A stretch of 59,772 bases of DNA from an uncultured Collinsella sp. Lineage in GTDB: Bacteria > Actinomycetota > Coriobacteriia > Coriobacteriales > Coriobacteriaceae. Below are positions 16,268 through 24,661 of the stretch, in pieces (within the stretch, counting starts at the first letter, position 1; each line of letters begins with the position of its first letter). The position numbers and the translations under genes were made by a program. The DNA lies in NCBI GenBank assembly GCA_902493985.1, contig CABURR010000004.1, positions 1 to 59,772 of the forward strand, given 5' to 3'. Below the pieces are notes generated by a model. That model was not told where the DNA came from, did not search any database, and saw only the letters and a program-made list of their open reading frames with translations.

Positions 16268-18571
16268 TCACGGTTGCTGGCATCGCATCGCAAAGCCATT
16301 CGCAGTCGGCGTGACGGTAATGTCGCCGTGTTCGATAGTGCACGCGAACACGGCGCCCGCTTCCTTAACGGCATCGATGCAGGCATCGGACGGATGGCCG
16401 TATCGATTCCCTTCGCCCGCACTCGCGAGGGAAAGCTCGGGCTTCAGGACGTCCAGCAACTCATCATCGACTGAAACCTTAGAGCCGTGATGCCCAAGTT
16501 TAAGTACGTCGATATCCCCCACCTCCTGCACGAATTCCCGTTCTTGGTCGATCTCGGCATCACCGGTGAGGAGCATACGCAGGCCCTTGCCTTCCTGAAC
16601 ATATGAGAGCAGCAGGACAAGCGAGTCCTCATTTCCCTCACCATCCACGGACTCGAATGGCCACATCACGCGGGCGCAAAATGAGCCGATATCGACCGTA
16701 TCCCCACGGCGCACCTGCCGATACTCCACGCCAGGTCGGTTCAATACCTCGGCAGGAGCATCCTCCAGCGCATCCGCCGCCACGGCAATCGTACCGACCG
16801 GAAACTGTTCGAGCACGGCAGGCAGACCACCCCAGTGATCCTCATCCCAATGCGTCACAAAGACGGCATCGATATGGTGCACGTTATTGCGAACCAACGC
16901 CGCCACCACGCGCTCGTCGAGCCCGCAGTCGACGAGTGCCACTGCACCGCCCTGGCGGATAAGAATCGCATCGGCCTGGCCCACATCGAGCACCGTCACA
17001 GAAGGCGGAGCGAATCGATCCCAGTAGACGTACGGAATCGCAGCCAGGAACACCAGACATGCAAGCCCCACCGCCACAGGACGTGCACGGGGACGCGGCC
17101 ACCAGACCAGCAGCACCGCCAGCAAACACGGCACTAGATAAATCCACATACTATCGGGCGGCACGCTCACGGATGCACCCGGCACGGCGGCAAACAGCTG
17201 CTCGAAGAACAGCGCGCAACGGGAGGCAATCATGGGCACAACGAGCGCCCAAGTCCGCAACGGTGCCACGAGCGAAAAGGGAACCAGCACGATCGACACG
17301 GCAAGCAGTACGCTCACCACCGGACCGATGACCGCATTTGCCAGCGGAGCAATGAGCGAGAACGTACCGAAGGCAGGAATGGTAATGGGAAGTGTCGCCA
17401 GTTGCGAGCACAGCGTGACGGAAAGCATGCTGGCAACGTCTGATGGCACACCCAGCTCACCCAAAGCGTAGGTCGCATAGGGGCAAAAGCACAGAATGGC
17501 TAAGACGCTGGCACATGAAAGCTGAAAACCCATCTCGAACAGCACCGTCGGTCGCAGTAGCACAAAGATGGACATGGTAACAAAGAGTGCCGATGCGCCG
17601 TGCCGGCGACGCCCCGCGCCGTTTACGACAAGCGTCGCGAACACCATGCAGCACGCGCGCACGGCCGAGGGAGACGCGCCCGTAAAGGCAGCGTAGCCCA
17701 CAAGCGTTATCGCCAATATCGCCCGCTGAAGACCACGTGAGCACCGGGTCTTTTGCAATACACCCTCGATTACAAACCCCACGATAGCCAAATGGCTGCC
17801 CGAGACGGCGATAAGATGCGCCGTTCCCGTCACCGAAAACCAATCGCCAGCCGACTGGGCGCGCAGCTCGGACGAACGACCACAGACGACACCGGCTATG
17901 AGCGCACGCGCCAGGTCGGTCGCAGGCGCGATGGACGCAAGCAGCCCATTTCGCAGCCGAAGCAGCGGGCCCGGAGAGCCCTCATCGACCGGCACAATCC
18001 GAACGGCTTGAACCTTGCGCACCTCGCCTCGGAGCACGCGCGATCGTCCATACGCATCGTTCTCAAAACGTGAAACGCGACCGATAACACGCGCGTGCGC
18101 CCCGACCTTGAGCTCGCGGTCACACGATAGGCGAACCGTTGCCAAGTTCTTACCGTCCGCGCGTGCCTCGCAGGTATAGGAATACACGTCGTCGTTTATG
18201 GATGGATCACCCTGCACGACAAACTCGAGGCTGCTTGCCGCTCGACCGTCGAGCGCCTTCGAGGCGTTGAGCGCGCCCGCAGCCCACCACGCCGAGACGA
18301 CCGCTCCCGCCACGAGACCAACGGACGCGGCATACAGCCACCGCTTCCAAGGAGCAAGCGGTGCACAAAATTGAGCCAGCACAACGAATACCGCCGCCGC
18401 AACGGGAATGGCCCATAGCAGCCCGACCGCCGGCGCCTGCTCCCTCAGCAGCACATCAGCGGCCACGTTGAGCACCAAGGCGCAGCTCATGCACACGCCG
18501 GCACACAGAGCCATCGTCCACGGCATCAAGGGCCGCGGAGGCATCACATGCTCGCGCTCTGTCGCACTCAT
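16268..18571 (-). CDS. comEC: DNA uptake channel ComEC/Rec2
   Basis: Polytopic membrane protein that forms the pore moving single-stranded DNA into the cell during natural transformation. The product is 767 residues. N-terminal membrane helices and a DUF4131-like outer domain come first, then the multi-helix competence core with AVSGSHLAIVGF. A C-terminal metallo-beta-lactamase domain carries VTHWDEDHWGG, GHHGSKVS and LTGDAE, possibly a nuclease that degrades the non-transforming strand. ATG 18571 overlaps the comEA stop (ATGA), so translation is probably coupled. All expected domains are present without a break. Confidence 0.95.
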   Translation of the reverse strand: MSATEREHVMPPRPLMPWTMALCAGVCMSCALVLNVAADVLLREQAPAVGLLWAIPVAAAVFVVLAQFCAPLAPWKRWLYAASVGLVAGAVVSAWWAAGALNASKALDGRAASSLEFVVQGDPSINDDVYSYTCEARADGKNLATVRLSCDRELKVGAHARVIGRVSRFENDAYGRSRVLRGEVRKVQAVRIVPVDEGSPGPLLRLRNGLLASIAPATDLARALIAGVVCGRSSELRAQSAGDWFSVTGTAHLIAVSGSHLAIVGFVIEGVLQKTRCSRGLQRAILAITLVGYAAFTGASPSAVRACCMVFATLVVNGAGRRRHGASALFVTMSIFVLLRPTVLFEMGFQLSCASVLAILCFCPYATYALGELGVPSDVASMLSVTLCSQLATLPITIPAFGTFSLIAPLANAVIGPVVSVLLAVSIVLVPFSLVAPLRTWALVVPMIASRCALFFEQLFAAVPGASVSVPPDSMWIYLVPCLLAVLLVWWPRPRARPVAVGLACLVFLAAIPYVYWDRFAPPSVTVLDVGQADAILIRQGGAVALVDCGLDERVVAALVRNNVHHIDAVFVTHWDEDHWGGLPAVLEQFPVGTIAVAADALEDAPAEVLNRPGVEYRQVRRGDTVDIGSFCARVMWPFESVDGEGNEDSLVLLLSYVQEGKGLRMLLTGDAEIDQEREFVQEVGDIDVLKLGHHGSKVSVDDELLDVLKPELSLASAGEGNRYGHPSDACIDAVKEAGAVFACTIEHGDITVTPTANGFAMRCQQP

Positions 18572-19281
18572 ACGCAGATGCAATCTTTGATTTTGGCAAG
18601 CTTCTTCTGACCGATCCCCGACACACGCATCAGATCGTCAACCGAGGCAAAAGCACCGTTCTTTGTACGCTCATCGATAATCGACTGGGCCATGGAGGGG
18701 CCGATGCCCGAGAGCGTCTGCAGCTCTGCCGCACTTGCCGTATTGATGTTTACTAGGCCTGTTGCGCCACTCACGCCCGATGATGCGGAAGCCCCACCAT
18801 CAACACCGGCTTCCGAAATGGACGCCTGCTGTTCCCCTACCGTTGGAACGTGAATTTTTTGTCCATCAGTGACCTTAGATGCCCGATTGAGCCCCGTAAC
18901 GTCTGCCTCGGGCGCCAGCCCGCCGGCGGCATCAATCGCCTGAGCCACCCGAGCGCCGTCCTTGAGCCGATATACGCCGGGCGACACAACGGCGCCATCA
19001 ACATCGACATAAACCTCTGCCGCGGCAGAAGCCTTTGTCGAAGAACCTTCGGATGTCTTTCCGCTTGAGGCATCACCGGATCCCGGCTCCACCAACGAGC
19101 CCGAACCGTCAGTGCGCTCAAACGACACGCCACCGGCACCGCCGCCAAGGTTCGCCATCGCCAGTCCACTCGCCATCGCAATGACGACCAGTATCGCCAT
19201 CACCACTGCCTTATGACCGAACAGCTTGTCCGCCAAGCGGTCCATCCGTTTGACTCGTTCGTGTTGTTCGCGCTGCGCCAT
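18568..19281 (-). CDS. comEA: Competence DNA receptor ComEA
   Basis: Membrane-anchored DNA-binding protein that captures incoming DNA and hands it to ComEC. The product is 237 residues. A membrane helix lies near 27-46 (AVVMAILVVIAMASGLAMA), then a Gly/Ser-rich linker, an SLBB domain near 90-145 (VYVDVDGAVVSPGVYRL) and two helix-hairpin-helix motifs at the end (NINTASAAELQTLSGIGPSM and DLMRVSGIGQKKLAKI). ATG 19281 was chosen for GGGAGG 7 nt upstream. A 20-bp sequence shared with the yraN-comM-dprA promoter region lies 75 bp upstream of the start. Confidence 0.95.
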   Translation of the reverse strand: MAQREQHERVKRMDRLADKLFGHKAVVMAILVVIAMASGLAMANLGGGAGGVSFERTDGSGSLVEPGSGDASSGKTSEGSSTKASAAAEVYVDVDGAVVSPGVYRLKDGARVAQAIDAAGGLAPEADVTGLNRASKVTDGQKIHVPTVGEQQASISEAGVDGGASASSGVSGATGLVNINTASAAELQTLSGIGPSMAQSIIDERTKNGAFASVDDLMRVSGIGQKKLAKIKDCICV

Positions 19282-19356
19282 AGCAAAACCTCCCAACACC
19301 ATCGTGTCAGGAAAGGAGCTCCACAACAGCCACGCTCCAAAACCGGTTTTAACGGT

Positions 19357-19376
19357 CAAACCAAAAGCTGACCAAA
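19357..19376 (-). promoter_or_regulatory. Shared 20-bp competence-promoter motif (comEA side)
   Basis: The minus strand reads TTTGGTCAGCTTTTGGTTTG, identical to 47908-47927 upstream of yraN-comM-dprA. It contains a direct repeat TTTGGT with an 11-bp period, about one helical turn, as seen in sites of LytTR-type regulators. It ends 75 bp before the comEA start codon. No regulator is encoded in the window. Confidence 0.6.
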
Positions 19377-19455
19377 ACCTTGCACAAATCTGTCCATTTA
19401 TTCAGGCACACGTCAGCAAATGAACACTTAGCCGCAAAATGCCCAGATAGCAAAA

Positions 19456-19483
19456 GACCGACGATGCAAGAGCATCGTCGGTC
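19456..19483 (-). terminator. Intrinsic terminator of thiI
   Basis: Perfect 11-bp stem GACCGACGATG / CATCGTCGGTC with a 6-nt loop, followed on the minus strand by TTTTGC. It isolates the competence promoter from the thiI operon. Confidence 0.85.
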
Positions 19484-19494
19484 TATGCACAAAT

Positions 19495-20739
19495 TTACAC
19501 GTGATCTTGGTAAATCTCACGCGGAGCAAGCTCCGAATGTTTGCGTTTTAAGGTCTTAGGGGCCTTATACGTGTTGCTTTCGAAGTCGATGTACTCGGTC
19601 TGCTTGAGTAGGCGCTCGATCATCTCCTCGTGATCGAACAACTCCCAGGCCTCATGCACGGCATCGAGTTTAGCGTGCGTCTCGGGACGACGCGGCATAA
19701 ACAGCGTGCAGCAGTCGGGAGCGGCCTCAGTCGAGATATCGAACGTACCGATCTCCTCGGCGCGCGCGATGATCTCCTGCTTGTCCGAACCGATGAGAGG
19801 ACGGAACACGGGGATCTTCACGGCCTCGTTGACGGCCATGATGTTCTCAAGCGTTTGGGAGGCAACCTGCCCAAGCGATTCACCCGTAACGATGGCCTTG
19901 GCACCCTCGATGTGTGCAATGCGCTCAGCAACCGAATACATAATGCGGCGATACATAATCACGCGCAGATTGCTGGGACAGGTGACCGAAATCTCACGCT
20001 GGCAGTCGCCAAACGGCACCACGTACAGGCGGCCGATCTGGACACCCGGCTCAAGCGCACGGATGATGTCCTGCACCAAATACTCGCTCGTATCGGGCGT
20101 CTGCGGACGACCGGAGAAATGTACCGGCACGCACACCGCGCCGCGACGCGCGAGCATCCAGGTCGCCACCGGAGAATCGATGCCCGAGGAAAGCAGCGTC
20201 ACGACCTTGCCGGCAGATCCCACCGGCAGACCGCCCACGCCACGCTCGGAGCGCGCATACACGTAGACGCTACCCTGGACCACCAGTACGTGCACCATAG
20301 CGTCAGGATCGTGCATCTGAACCTTTTTATCGGGGAAGGCCTCACACAGCACCTCACCCACCTGACGATTGATGTCAATCGAAGTGAGCTCATAGTCGGT
20401 ATTGGAGCGCTTGGCGTGCACCTTAAACGAATCGAAGGAACCAAACTCGCGCAGCGCCTTGACGGCGGCGGCGCAGTACTCCTGCGGGTCGCGGTTCGTG
20501 TGATACGCCAAAGACACACGAGCAACGCCGGGAACGGTGCGAATGACACGCGCCGCCTCGTCGGCCTGATGCTCGTTAAAGGTCACGAGGATATAACCGG
20601 AAATTCGAGACACGGCATTCACGGAAAAGGCGGCCAAGGCCGCCTTGATGTTATCCATGAGGATATGCTCAAAATGTGCGCGGTTCTTACCCTTCAGTCC
20701 AACCTCGTGATAGTGGACCAGGCAGACGCGAGCCGCCAT
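19495..20739 (-). CDS. thiI: tRNA 4-thiouridine synthase ThiI
   Basis: Transfers sulfur to uridine 8 of tRNA, and in some organisms to the thiamine thiazole. The product is 414 residues. An N-terminal ferredoxin-like and THUMP region is followed by a PP-loop ATP-binding motif LLSSGIDSPVA. The C-terminal rhodanese domain of the enterobacterial protein is absent, so this is the short form found in many Gram-positives. The start directly follows the rpoZ stop. No thiamine riboswitch is seen upstream. Confidence 0.94.
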   Translation of the reverse strand: MAARVCLVHYHEVGLKGKNRAHFEHILMDNIKAALAAFSVNAVSRISGYILVTFNEHQADEAARVIRTVPGVARVSLAYHTNRDPQEYCAAAVKALREFGSFDSFKVHAKRSNTDYELTSIDINRQVGEVLCEAFPDKKVQMHDPDAMVHVLVVQGSVYVYARSERGVGGLPVGSAGKVVTLLSSGIDSPVATWMLARRGAVCVPVHFSGRPQTPDTSEYLVQDIIRALEPGVQIGRLYVVPFGDCQREISVTCPSNLRVIMYRRIMYSVAERIAHIEGAKAIVTGESLGQVASQTLENIMAVNEAVKIPVFRPLIGSDKQEIIARAEEIGTFDISTEAAPDCCTLFMPRRPETHAKLDAVHEAWELFDHEEMIERLLKQTEYIDFESNTYKAPKTLKRKHSELAPREIYQDHV

Positions 20740-21021
20740 TTAGGCTTCAGCAACCTTGTGGCCGAGCGCCTTCTCGTAACGAGCCTCGTCGTAAGAGATG
20801 TCGCCGTCGACAATCTCGTCCATAGCCATCGAGATGGTATCGGCACCGGAAAGCCCGATGGTGATGTCATCGACATCCTGGACGGCAAGCACGCGGTTGT
20901 GCTGGCCACGCAGCATGCTATTGATGTCGCAGGCACGCTTGGAGGCAAGCGAAGCGAGCAAGAAACGGTTGTGATCGGTCTTCTCCAGAAGATCGTCAAT
21001 GCAAGGCTTTACAACGGACAC
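20740..21021 (-). CDS. rpoZ: RNA polymerase omega subunit
   Basis: Small subunit that assists folding of beta-prime and assembly of RNA polymerase. The product is 93 residues, with the conserved region CIDDLLEKTDHNRFLLASLA, then SKRACDINSM, and a C-terminal segment including DEIVDGDISYDE. The start is GTG 21021, five bases after the gmk stop. The gmk-rpoZ order is a widely conserved pair. Confidence 0.93.
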   Translation of the reverse strand: MSVVKPCIDDLLEKTDHNRFLLASLASKRACDINSMLRGQHNRVLAVQDVDDITIGLSGADTISMAMDEIVDGDISYDEARYEKALGHKVAEA

Positions 21022-21026
21022 GGACC

Positions 21027-21596
21027 TCAGATCCTTTCATGCATATCGAGAACGCGAACGAGCTCATCGGTCGCGCGGTCGAGATCGTCATTCACCACGA
21101 CGTCGTCGTAGCGGTCGGCAAGGGCAAGCTCATCGGCGGCGTTTGCCATACGCAGCTCGATCGTCTCGGGCGTCTCGGTACCGCGACCGACCAGACGCTC
21201 GCGGAGTACCTCAAGCGAAGGCGGCTTGATAAAGATCAGCACGGCCTCGGGGAAACGCTCCTTCACCTGCAGGGCACCCTGGACATCGATCTCCAAAATC
21301 AGAGATGCGCCAGAGGCGAGCTTGGATGTGACCTCGCTCACCAACGTGCCGTAGCAGTTACCGTGGACCTCGGCCCACTCAACAAACTCACCGTTTGCCA
21401 CGCGGCGGTCGAACTCCTCGCGCGTCAGAAAAAAGTAGTTGACGCCGTCGACCTCACCTTTGCGTGGTGCTCGCGTGGTAGCCGAAACCGTCAGGCCCAG
21501 GTTCGAGCGGAGCTCGCGCACACGAGTGACGAGCGTGCCCTTGCCTGCGCCTGACGGTCCAGAAATCACAAAGAGCTTGGAATCCTGAGCGCCCAC
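21027..21596 (-). CDS. gmk: Guanylate kinase
   Basis: Phosphorylates GMP to GDP. The product is 189 residues. P-loop GPSGAGKGTL, GMP-binding STTRAPRKGEVDGVNYFF-like block, then the lid and IDVQGALQVK. The start is GTG 21596, directly abutting the mihF stop (TAAGTG), with no strong ribosome site of its own, which points to coupling with mihF. Confidence 0.96.
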   Translation of the reverse strand: MGAQDSKLFVISGPSGAGKGTLVTRVRELRSNLGLTVSATTRAPRKGEVDGVNYFFLTREEFDRRVANGEFVEWAEVHGNCYGTLVSEVTSKLASGASLILEIDVQGALQVKERFPEAVLIFIKPPSLEVLRERLVGRGTETPETIELRMANAADELALADRYDDVVVNDDLDRATDELVRVLDMHERI

Positions 21597-21905
21597 TTAT
21601 TTGGTCAGCTGCTCGAGGAGCTGCTCGCGCTGACGGACGCCGAGGCCCTGGACGCGACGGGTAGCGGAGATACCGAGCTCCTCCATGATCTTGGCGGCCT
21701 TGGCCTTGCCATAACCAGGAAGAGACTCGATGAGGGTGGAAACCTTCATGCGGGAAGCGATGGGGTCATCGGAGTTGAGCACAGACTCGAGGGACTTCTC
21801 GCCCTTCTTGATCTGCTCGCGAAGCTCAGCGCGGGCGTGACGTGCGGCAGCAGCCTTCTCAAGAGCCTGCTTGCGCTGCTCATCGGTAAGCTGAGGGAGT
21901 GCCAT
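21597..21905 (-). CDS. mihF: Actinobacterial integration host factor MihF
   Basis: Nucleoid-associated DNA-binding protein of the mycobacterial IHF type, unrelated to the alpha/beta IHF of proteobacteria. The product is 102 residues, with the family core SRMKVSTLIESLPGYGKAKA and the helix-two-turn-helix region AAKIMEELGISATRRVQGLG. ATG 21905 has GGAGG 6 nt upstream. The mihF-gmk-rpoZ order is typical of Actinobacteria and is one reason for the host call. Confidence 0.95.
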   Translation of the reverse strand: MALPQLTDEQRKQALEKAAAARHARAELREQIKKGEKSLESVLNSDDPIASRMKVSTLIESLPGYGKAKAAKIMEELGISATRRVQGLGVRQREQLLEQLTK

Positions 21906-22041
21906 TCGTACCTCCAAAAAGTTGGGTTATATCTGATTCAATAATTGGCATTTTAGCACGTAGAACGTACAAAATGCCCAATCGCGGCTCCATAGGTTAG
22001 ACGATACCCGCAAAAAGTGCAATATACTGCGCCCAAAGTTA

Positions 22042-22099
22042 AGCCCCTGACCTGCGATTCCACACAAAGGATGGGAAAGTTTACGCAGGCACAGGGGCT
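22042..22099 (-). terminator. Probable terminator of the pyr operon
   Basis: Stem AGCCCCTG / CAGGGGCT, continued after a one-base offset by CCTGCG / CGCAGG, around a loop of about 27 nt. On the minus strand it is followed by TTAACTTTGG, only a weak U tract. It lies between pyrF and mihF. Confidence 0.55.
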
Positions 22100-22144
22100 A
22101 TTTTGTGCTAATGAGACCCAAAAGTGGTGACTTAGGGGAATCTT

Positions 22145-22861
22145 TTAGGCGACGTTTTCGACCAGCTCAGCGACAATAGCGTCAAAGGCGGCAACCGGAT
22201 CGTCGGCGCCGGTGATGGGACGGCCCACCACAATGTGGCTTGCGCCACGCTCGATAGCCTGGGAAGGCGTCGCCACGCGGGACTGGTCACCAAGGGCGGC
22301 ACCCACCGGACGCACACCCGGAGTCACGATCAGGGCATCGGGACCCAGCAGCTCACGCATGTCGTGAGCCTCCATCGGCGAGCACACGATACCGTCGATG
22401 CCGTTGGCCTGAGCGAGCTTTGCCAGGCGGGCGGCCTCCTCGGCCACGGGCGACTCGACGCCGATCTCGCTCAAGGCATCCTGGTTCATGCTCGTGAGCA
22501 CGGTGATGGCGACGAGCTTGGCTCGATCCTCGCGTGCTTCCTCGGCACCCTCGCGGCAGGCGGCAAGCATGGCGCCCGAACCCAAGCCGTGGACCGAAAG
22601 CAGGTCGGCACCGGCAAGCGAGGCCGAACGAGCGGCGCCGCGCACCTGGTGCGGAATGTCATGGAACTTAAGGTCAAGGAAGACCTTAAAGCCCAGGTCC
22701 TTGAACGTCTTGACGATCTCGGGACCCTCGGCGTAATAGAGCGTCATGCCAACCTTGAGCCAGGCGGCATGGCCCGAAAGCTCATGGGCGAGCTCGAGCG
22801 CACGCTCACGGTCGCAGTCGAGGGCGACGATAACACGGTCGCGGGCATCGGTCTCTAGCAT
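22145..22861 (-). CDS. pyrF: Orotidine 5'-phosphate decarboxylase
   Basis: Last step of UMP synthesis: decarboxylates OMP. The product is 238 residues. The catalytic Asp/Lys block is VFLDLKFHDIPHQV, followed by TVLTSMN and a C-terminal phosphate site VVGRPITGADDP. ATG 22861 overlaps the pyrD stop by 7 bp. It ends the pyrR-B-C-K-D-F operon. Confidence 0.97.
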   Translation of the reverse strand: MLETDARDRVIVALDCDRERALELAHELSGHAAWLKVGMTLYYAEGPEIVKTFKDLGFKVFLDLKFHDIPHQVRGAARSASLAGADLLSVHGLGSGAMLAACREGAEEAREDRAKLVAITVLTSMNQDALSEIGVESPVAEEAARLAKLAQANGIDGIVCSPMEAHDMRELLGPDALIVTPGVRPVGAALGDQSRVATPSQAIERGASHIVVGRPITGADDPVAAFDAIVAELVENVA

Positions 22862-23778
22862 TCGAAAGCACCTACCAGCTCGTTGATGTCCTTTACGCCC
22901 TGGGACTCGGCCCAGGCCTCGAGCTCATGCGCGATCTTGAGCGAAGCGCACGGATCGACGAAGTTGGCCATGCCGACCGACACGCAGGTGGCACCGGCCA
23001 GGATAAACTCAGCCGCATCCTCGCCGGTCATGACACCGCCGACACCGTTGATGGGGATATCGACGGCCTGGGCAACCTCCCAGACCATGCGCACGGCGAT
23101 GTGGTGGCACAGCGGGCCCGAAAGGCCGCCCTTGGGCTTGGCCACGCGGGACTTGCGGGTATGGACGTCGATAGCCATGCCCTGAATGGAGTTGATGACC
23201 GAAAGGCCGTCGGCGCCGGCAGCCTCGAGGGCCTTGGCGATCTCGGCGACGTTGACCGGCGCCATCTTCACGAACAGCGGCTTATCGGTCACCTTGCGGC
23301 AGGCAGCCATAACGGAAGAGGCGCCCTCGGGCGTGGAGCCCATGGCGGCACCACCGGCGGCGATATTGGGGCAGCTCACGTTGATCTCGTAGCCTGCAGC
23401 CCAGGGGCACAGCTCGACATACATCTCGAGTGCGCGGACAAACTCGTCAACGGAGTGGCCGGCAACCTGACAGATGACCTGGCAGCCGTCCTTGGACAGC
23501 TGTTCGAGCCACGGACCGGACTCGCGAGCAAAGGCGGCCACGCCGGGGTTCTGAAGGCCCACGGAGTTGATCATACCGCCGGGGATCTCGGCCATGCGGG
23601 GCGCGGGGTTGCCGGGCCAGGGCTCGGCAGCGCAACCCTTGGTGGTGATGGCGCCCAGCTGGGAAACATCAAAGAAATTCTGGAACTGCCAACCGTAGCC
23701 AAAGGTACCGGCTGCGGTGTTGATGGGGTTCTGCATCTTGACGCCGCCGAAATCGACGACCATGTTCACGGTACCCAC
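22855..23778 (-). CDS. pyrD: Dihydroorotate dehydrogenase, class 1B catalytic subunit
   Basis: FMN enzyme that oxidises dihydroorotate to orotate, passing electrons through PyrK to NAD. The product is about 307 residues. It has the substrate loop NPINTAAGTFGYG, YEINVSCPNI with the class 1 active-site Cys region, and the FMN phosphate site GVGGVMTGEDAAEF. The start is uncertain: GTG 23778 (MGTVNMVVDF) overlaps the pyrK stop; GTG 23769 and ATG 23763 are alternatives. Adjacency to PyrK supports class 1B. Confidence 0.93.
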   Translation of the reverse strand: MGTVNMVVDFGGVKMQNPINTAAGTFGYGWQFQNFFDVSQLGAITTKGCAAEPWPGNPAPRMAEIPGGMINSVGLQNPGVAAFARESGPWLEQLSKDGCQVICQVAGHSVDEFVRALEMYVELCPWAAGYEINVSCPNIAAGGAAMGSTPEGASSVMAACRKVTDKPLFVKMAPVNVAEIAKALEAAGADGLSVINSIQGMAIDVHTRKSRVAKPKGGLSGPLCHHIAVRMVWEVAQAVDIPINGVGGVMTGEDAAEFILAGATCVSVGMANFVDPCASLKIAHELEAWAESQGVKDINELVGAFEC

Positions 23779-24569
23779 TAGAAGACCACCACCTTGGAAG
23801 CATCGAACACGGGGCCGCACATGCAAGCACCCTTCATACCGTCGACCGTCTCGACATTGCAGGTGTTGCAGGCGCCAAAGCCACAGCTCATCATGCGCTC
23901 GAGCGACACCTCGCAGTACGCACCGGCCTCGGCGGCAGCGGCGGCGACTTTCTTCATCATGACGGCGGGACCGCAGCTGGCGACGTAGTCGTAGCCGCCC
24001 TCGCCGAGCAGCTCGGCTGCCGGGTCGGTGCAAAAACCGTGCGTGCCCAGCGTGCCATCGTCGGTGCACACGTTAACCGTGGCGCCCAGCGCGCGGAACT
24101 CGTCGATGCCCACGGCCTTGGAAGCGGTGCCAAAGCCCAGGCACACGTCCACATCAACACTCTGCTCGGCAAGCATACCGGCAAGACACAGCACAGGCGG
24201 AACGCCGATGCCACCGGCGACGAGCAGGGCCTTCCTGGTGCCCTCGGGTACCATCCAGCCACGGCCACCGGGGCCCAGCAGGTTAGAGGAGGAGCCAGGG
24301 CCCATCTGGGACAAACGACGGGTATCGTCGCCCACGACGGCGTACCACAGCTCGACGGTGCCGGCCTCGGCGTCGGCGCGGTAGTAGCTCAGGGGCACGC
24401 GAAGCAGCGAGGACGCATCACCGGGTACGGCGATGTTCACAAACTGACCGGGCTTGAGCGCACTTGCAAGCTTGGGGGCCGAGATGACGAGCGAGAAGAC
24501 GCCGTCGGCAATCTCCCGGTTCGAGACGACCTCGAAGTCATGCATGCGTGCAGTGGAAGGTGTGGGCAT
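23778..24569 (-). CDS. pyrK: Dihydroorotate dehydrogenase electron-transfer subunit
   Basis: FAD and 2Fe-2S subunit that links PyrD to NAD, so orotate can be made without oxygen or quinone. The product is 263 residues. It has the FAD site RVPLSYYR, an NAD-binding LLVAGGIGVPPVLCLAG, and C-terminal cluster cysteines in MSCGFGACNTC and CMCGP. ATG 24569 follows TTGGAG by 5 nt. It overlaps pyrD by one base. Confidence 0.95.
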   Translation of the reverse strand: MPTPSTARMHDFEVVSNREIADGVFSLVISAPKLASALKPGQFVNIAVPGDASSLLRVPLSYYRADAEAGTVELWYAVVGDDTRRLSQMGPGSSSNLLGPGGRGWMVPEGTRKALLVAGGIGVPPVLCLAGMLAEQSVDVDVCLGFGTASKAVGIDEFRALGATVNVCTDDGTLGTHGFCTDPAAELLGEGGYDYVASCGPAVMMKKVAAAAAEAGAYCEVSLERMMSCGFGACNTCNVETVDGMKGACMCGPVFDASKVVVF

Positions 24570-24616
24570 AAACGCTCCAATCCCCCATGCGGTTGCATGG
24601 TCCAAACGAATAGAAA

Positions 24617-24641
24617 GCGCGGCACCGCAAGGGCGCCGCGC
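24617..24641 (-). terminator. Hairpin between pyrC and pyrK
   Basis: Stem GCGCGGC / GCCGCGC with TTTCTATT after it on the minus strand. It may be an internal attenuator or an mRNA stabiliser, since pyrK-D-F follow in the same direction. Confidence 0.45.
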
Positions 24642-24661
24642 ACAAAAGCGATAAGGCTATG

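Noticed and set aside
21598..21610. Third copy of TTTGGTCAGCT
   Set aside because: Only the first half of the competence motif matches and it lies inside the mihF coding sequence.
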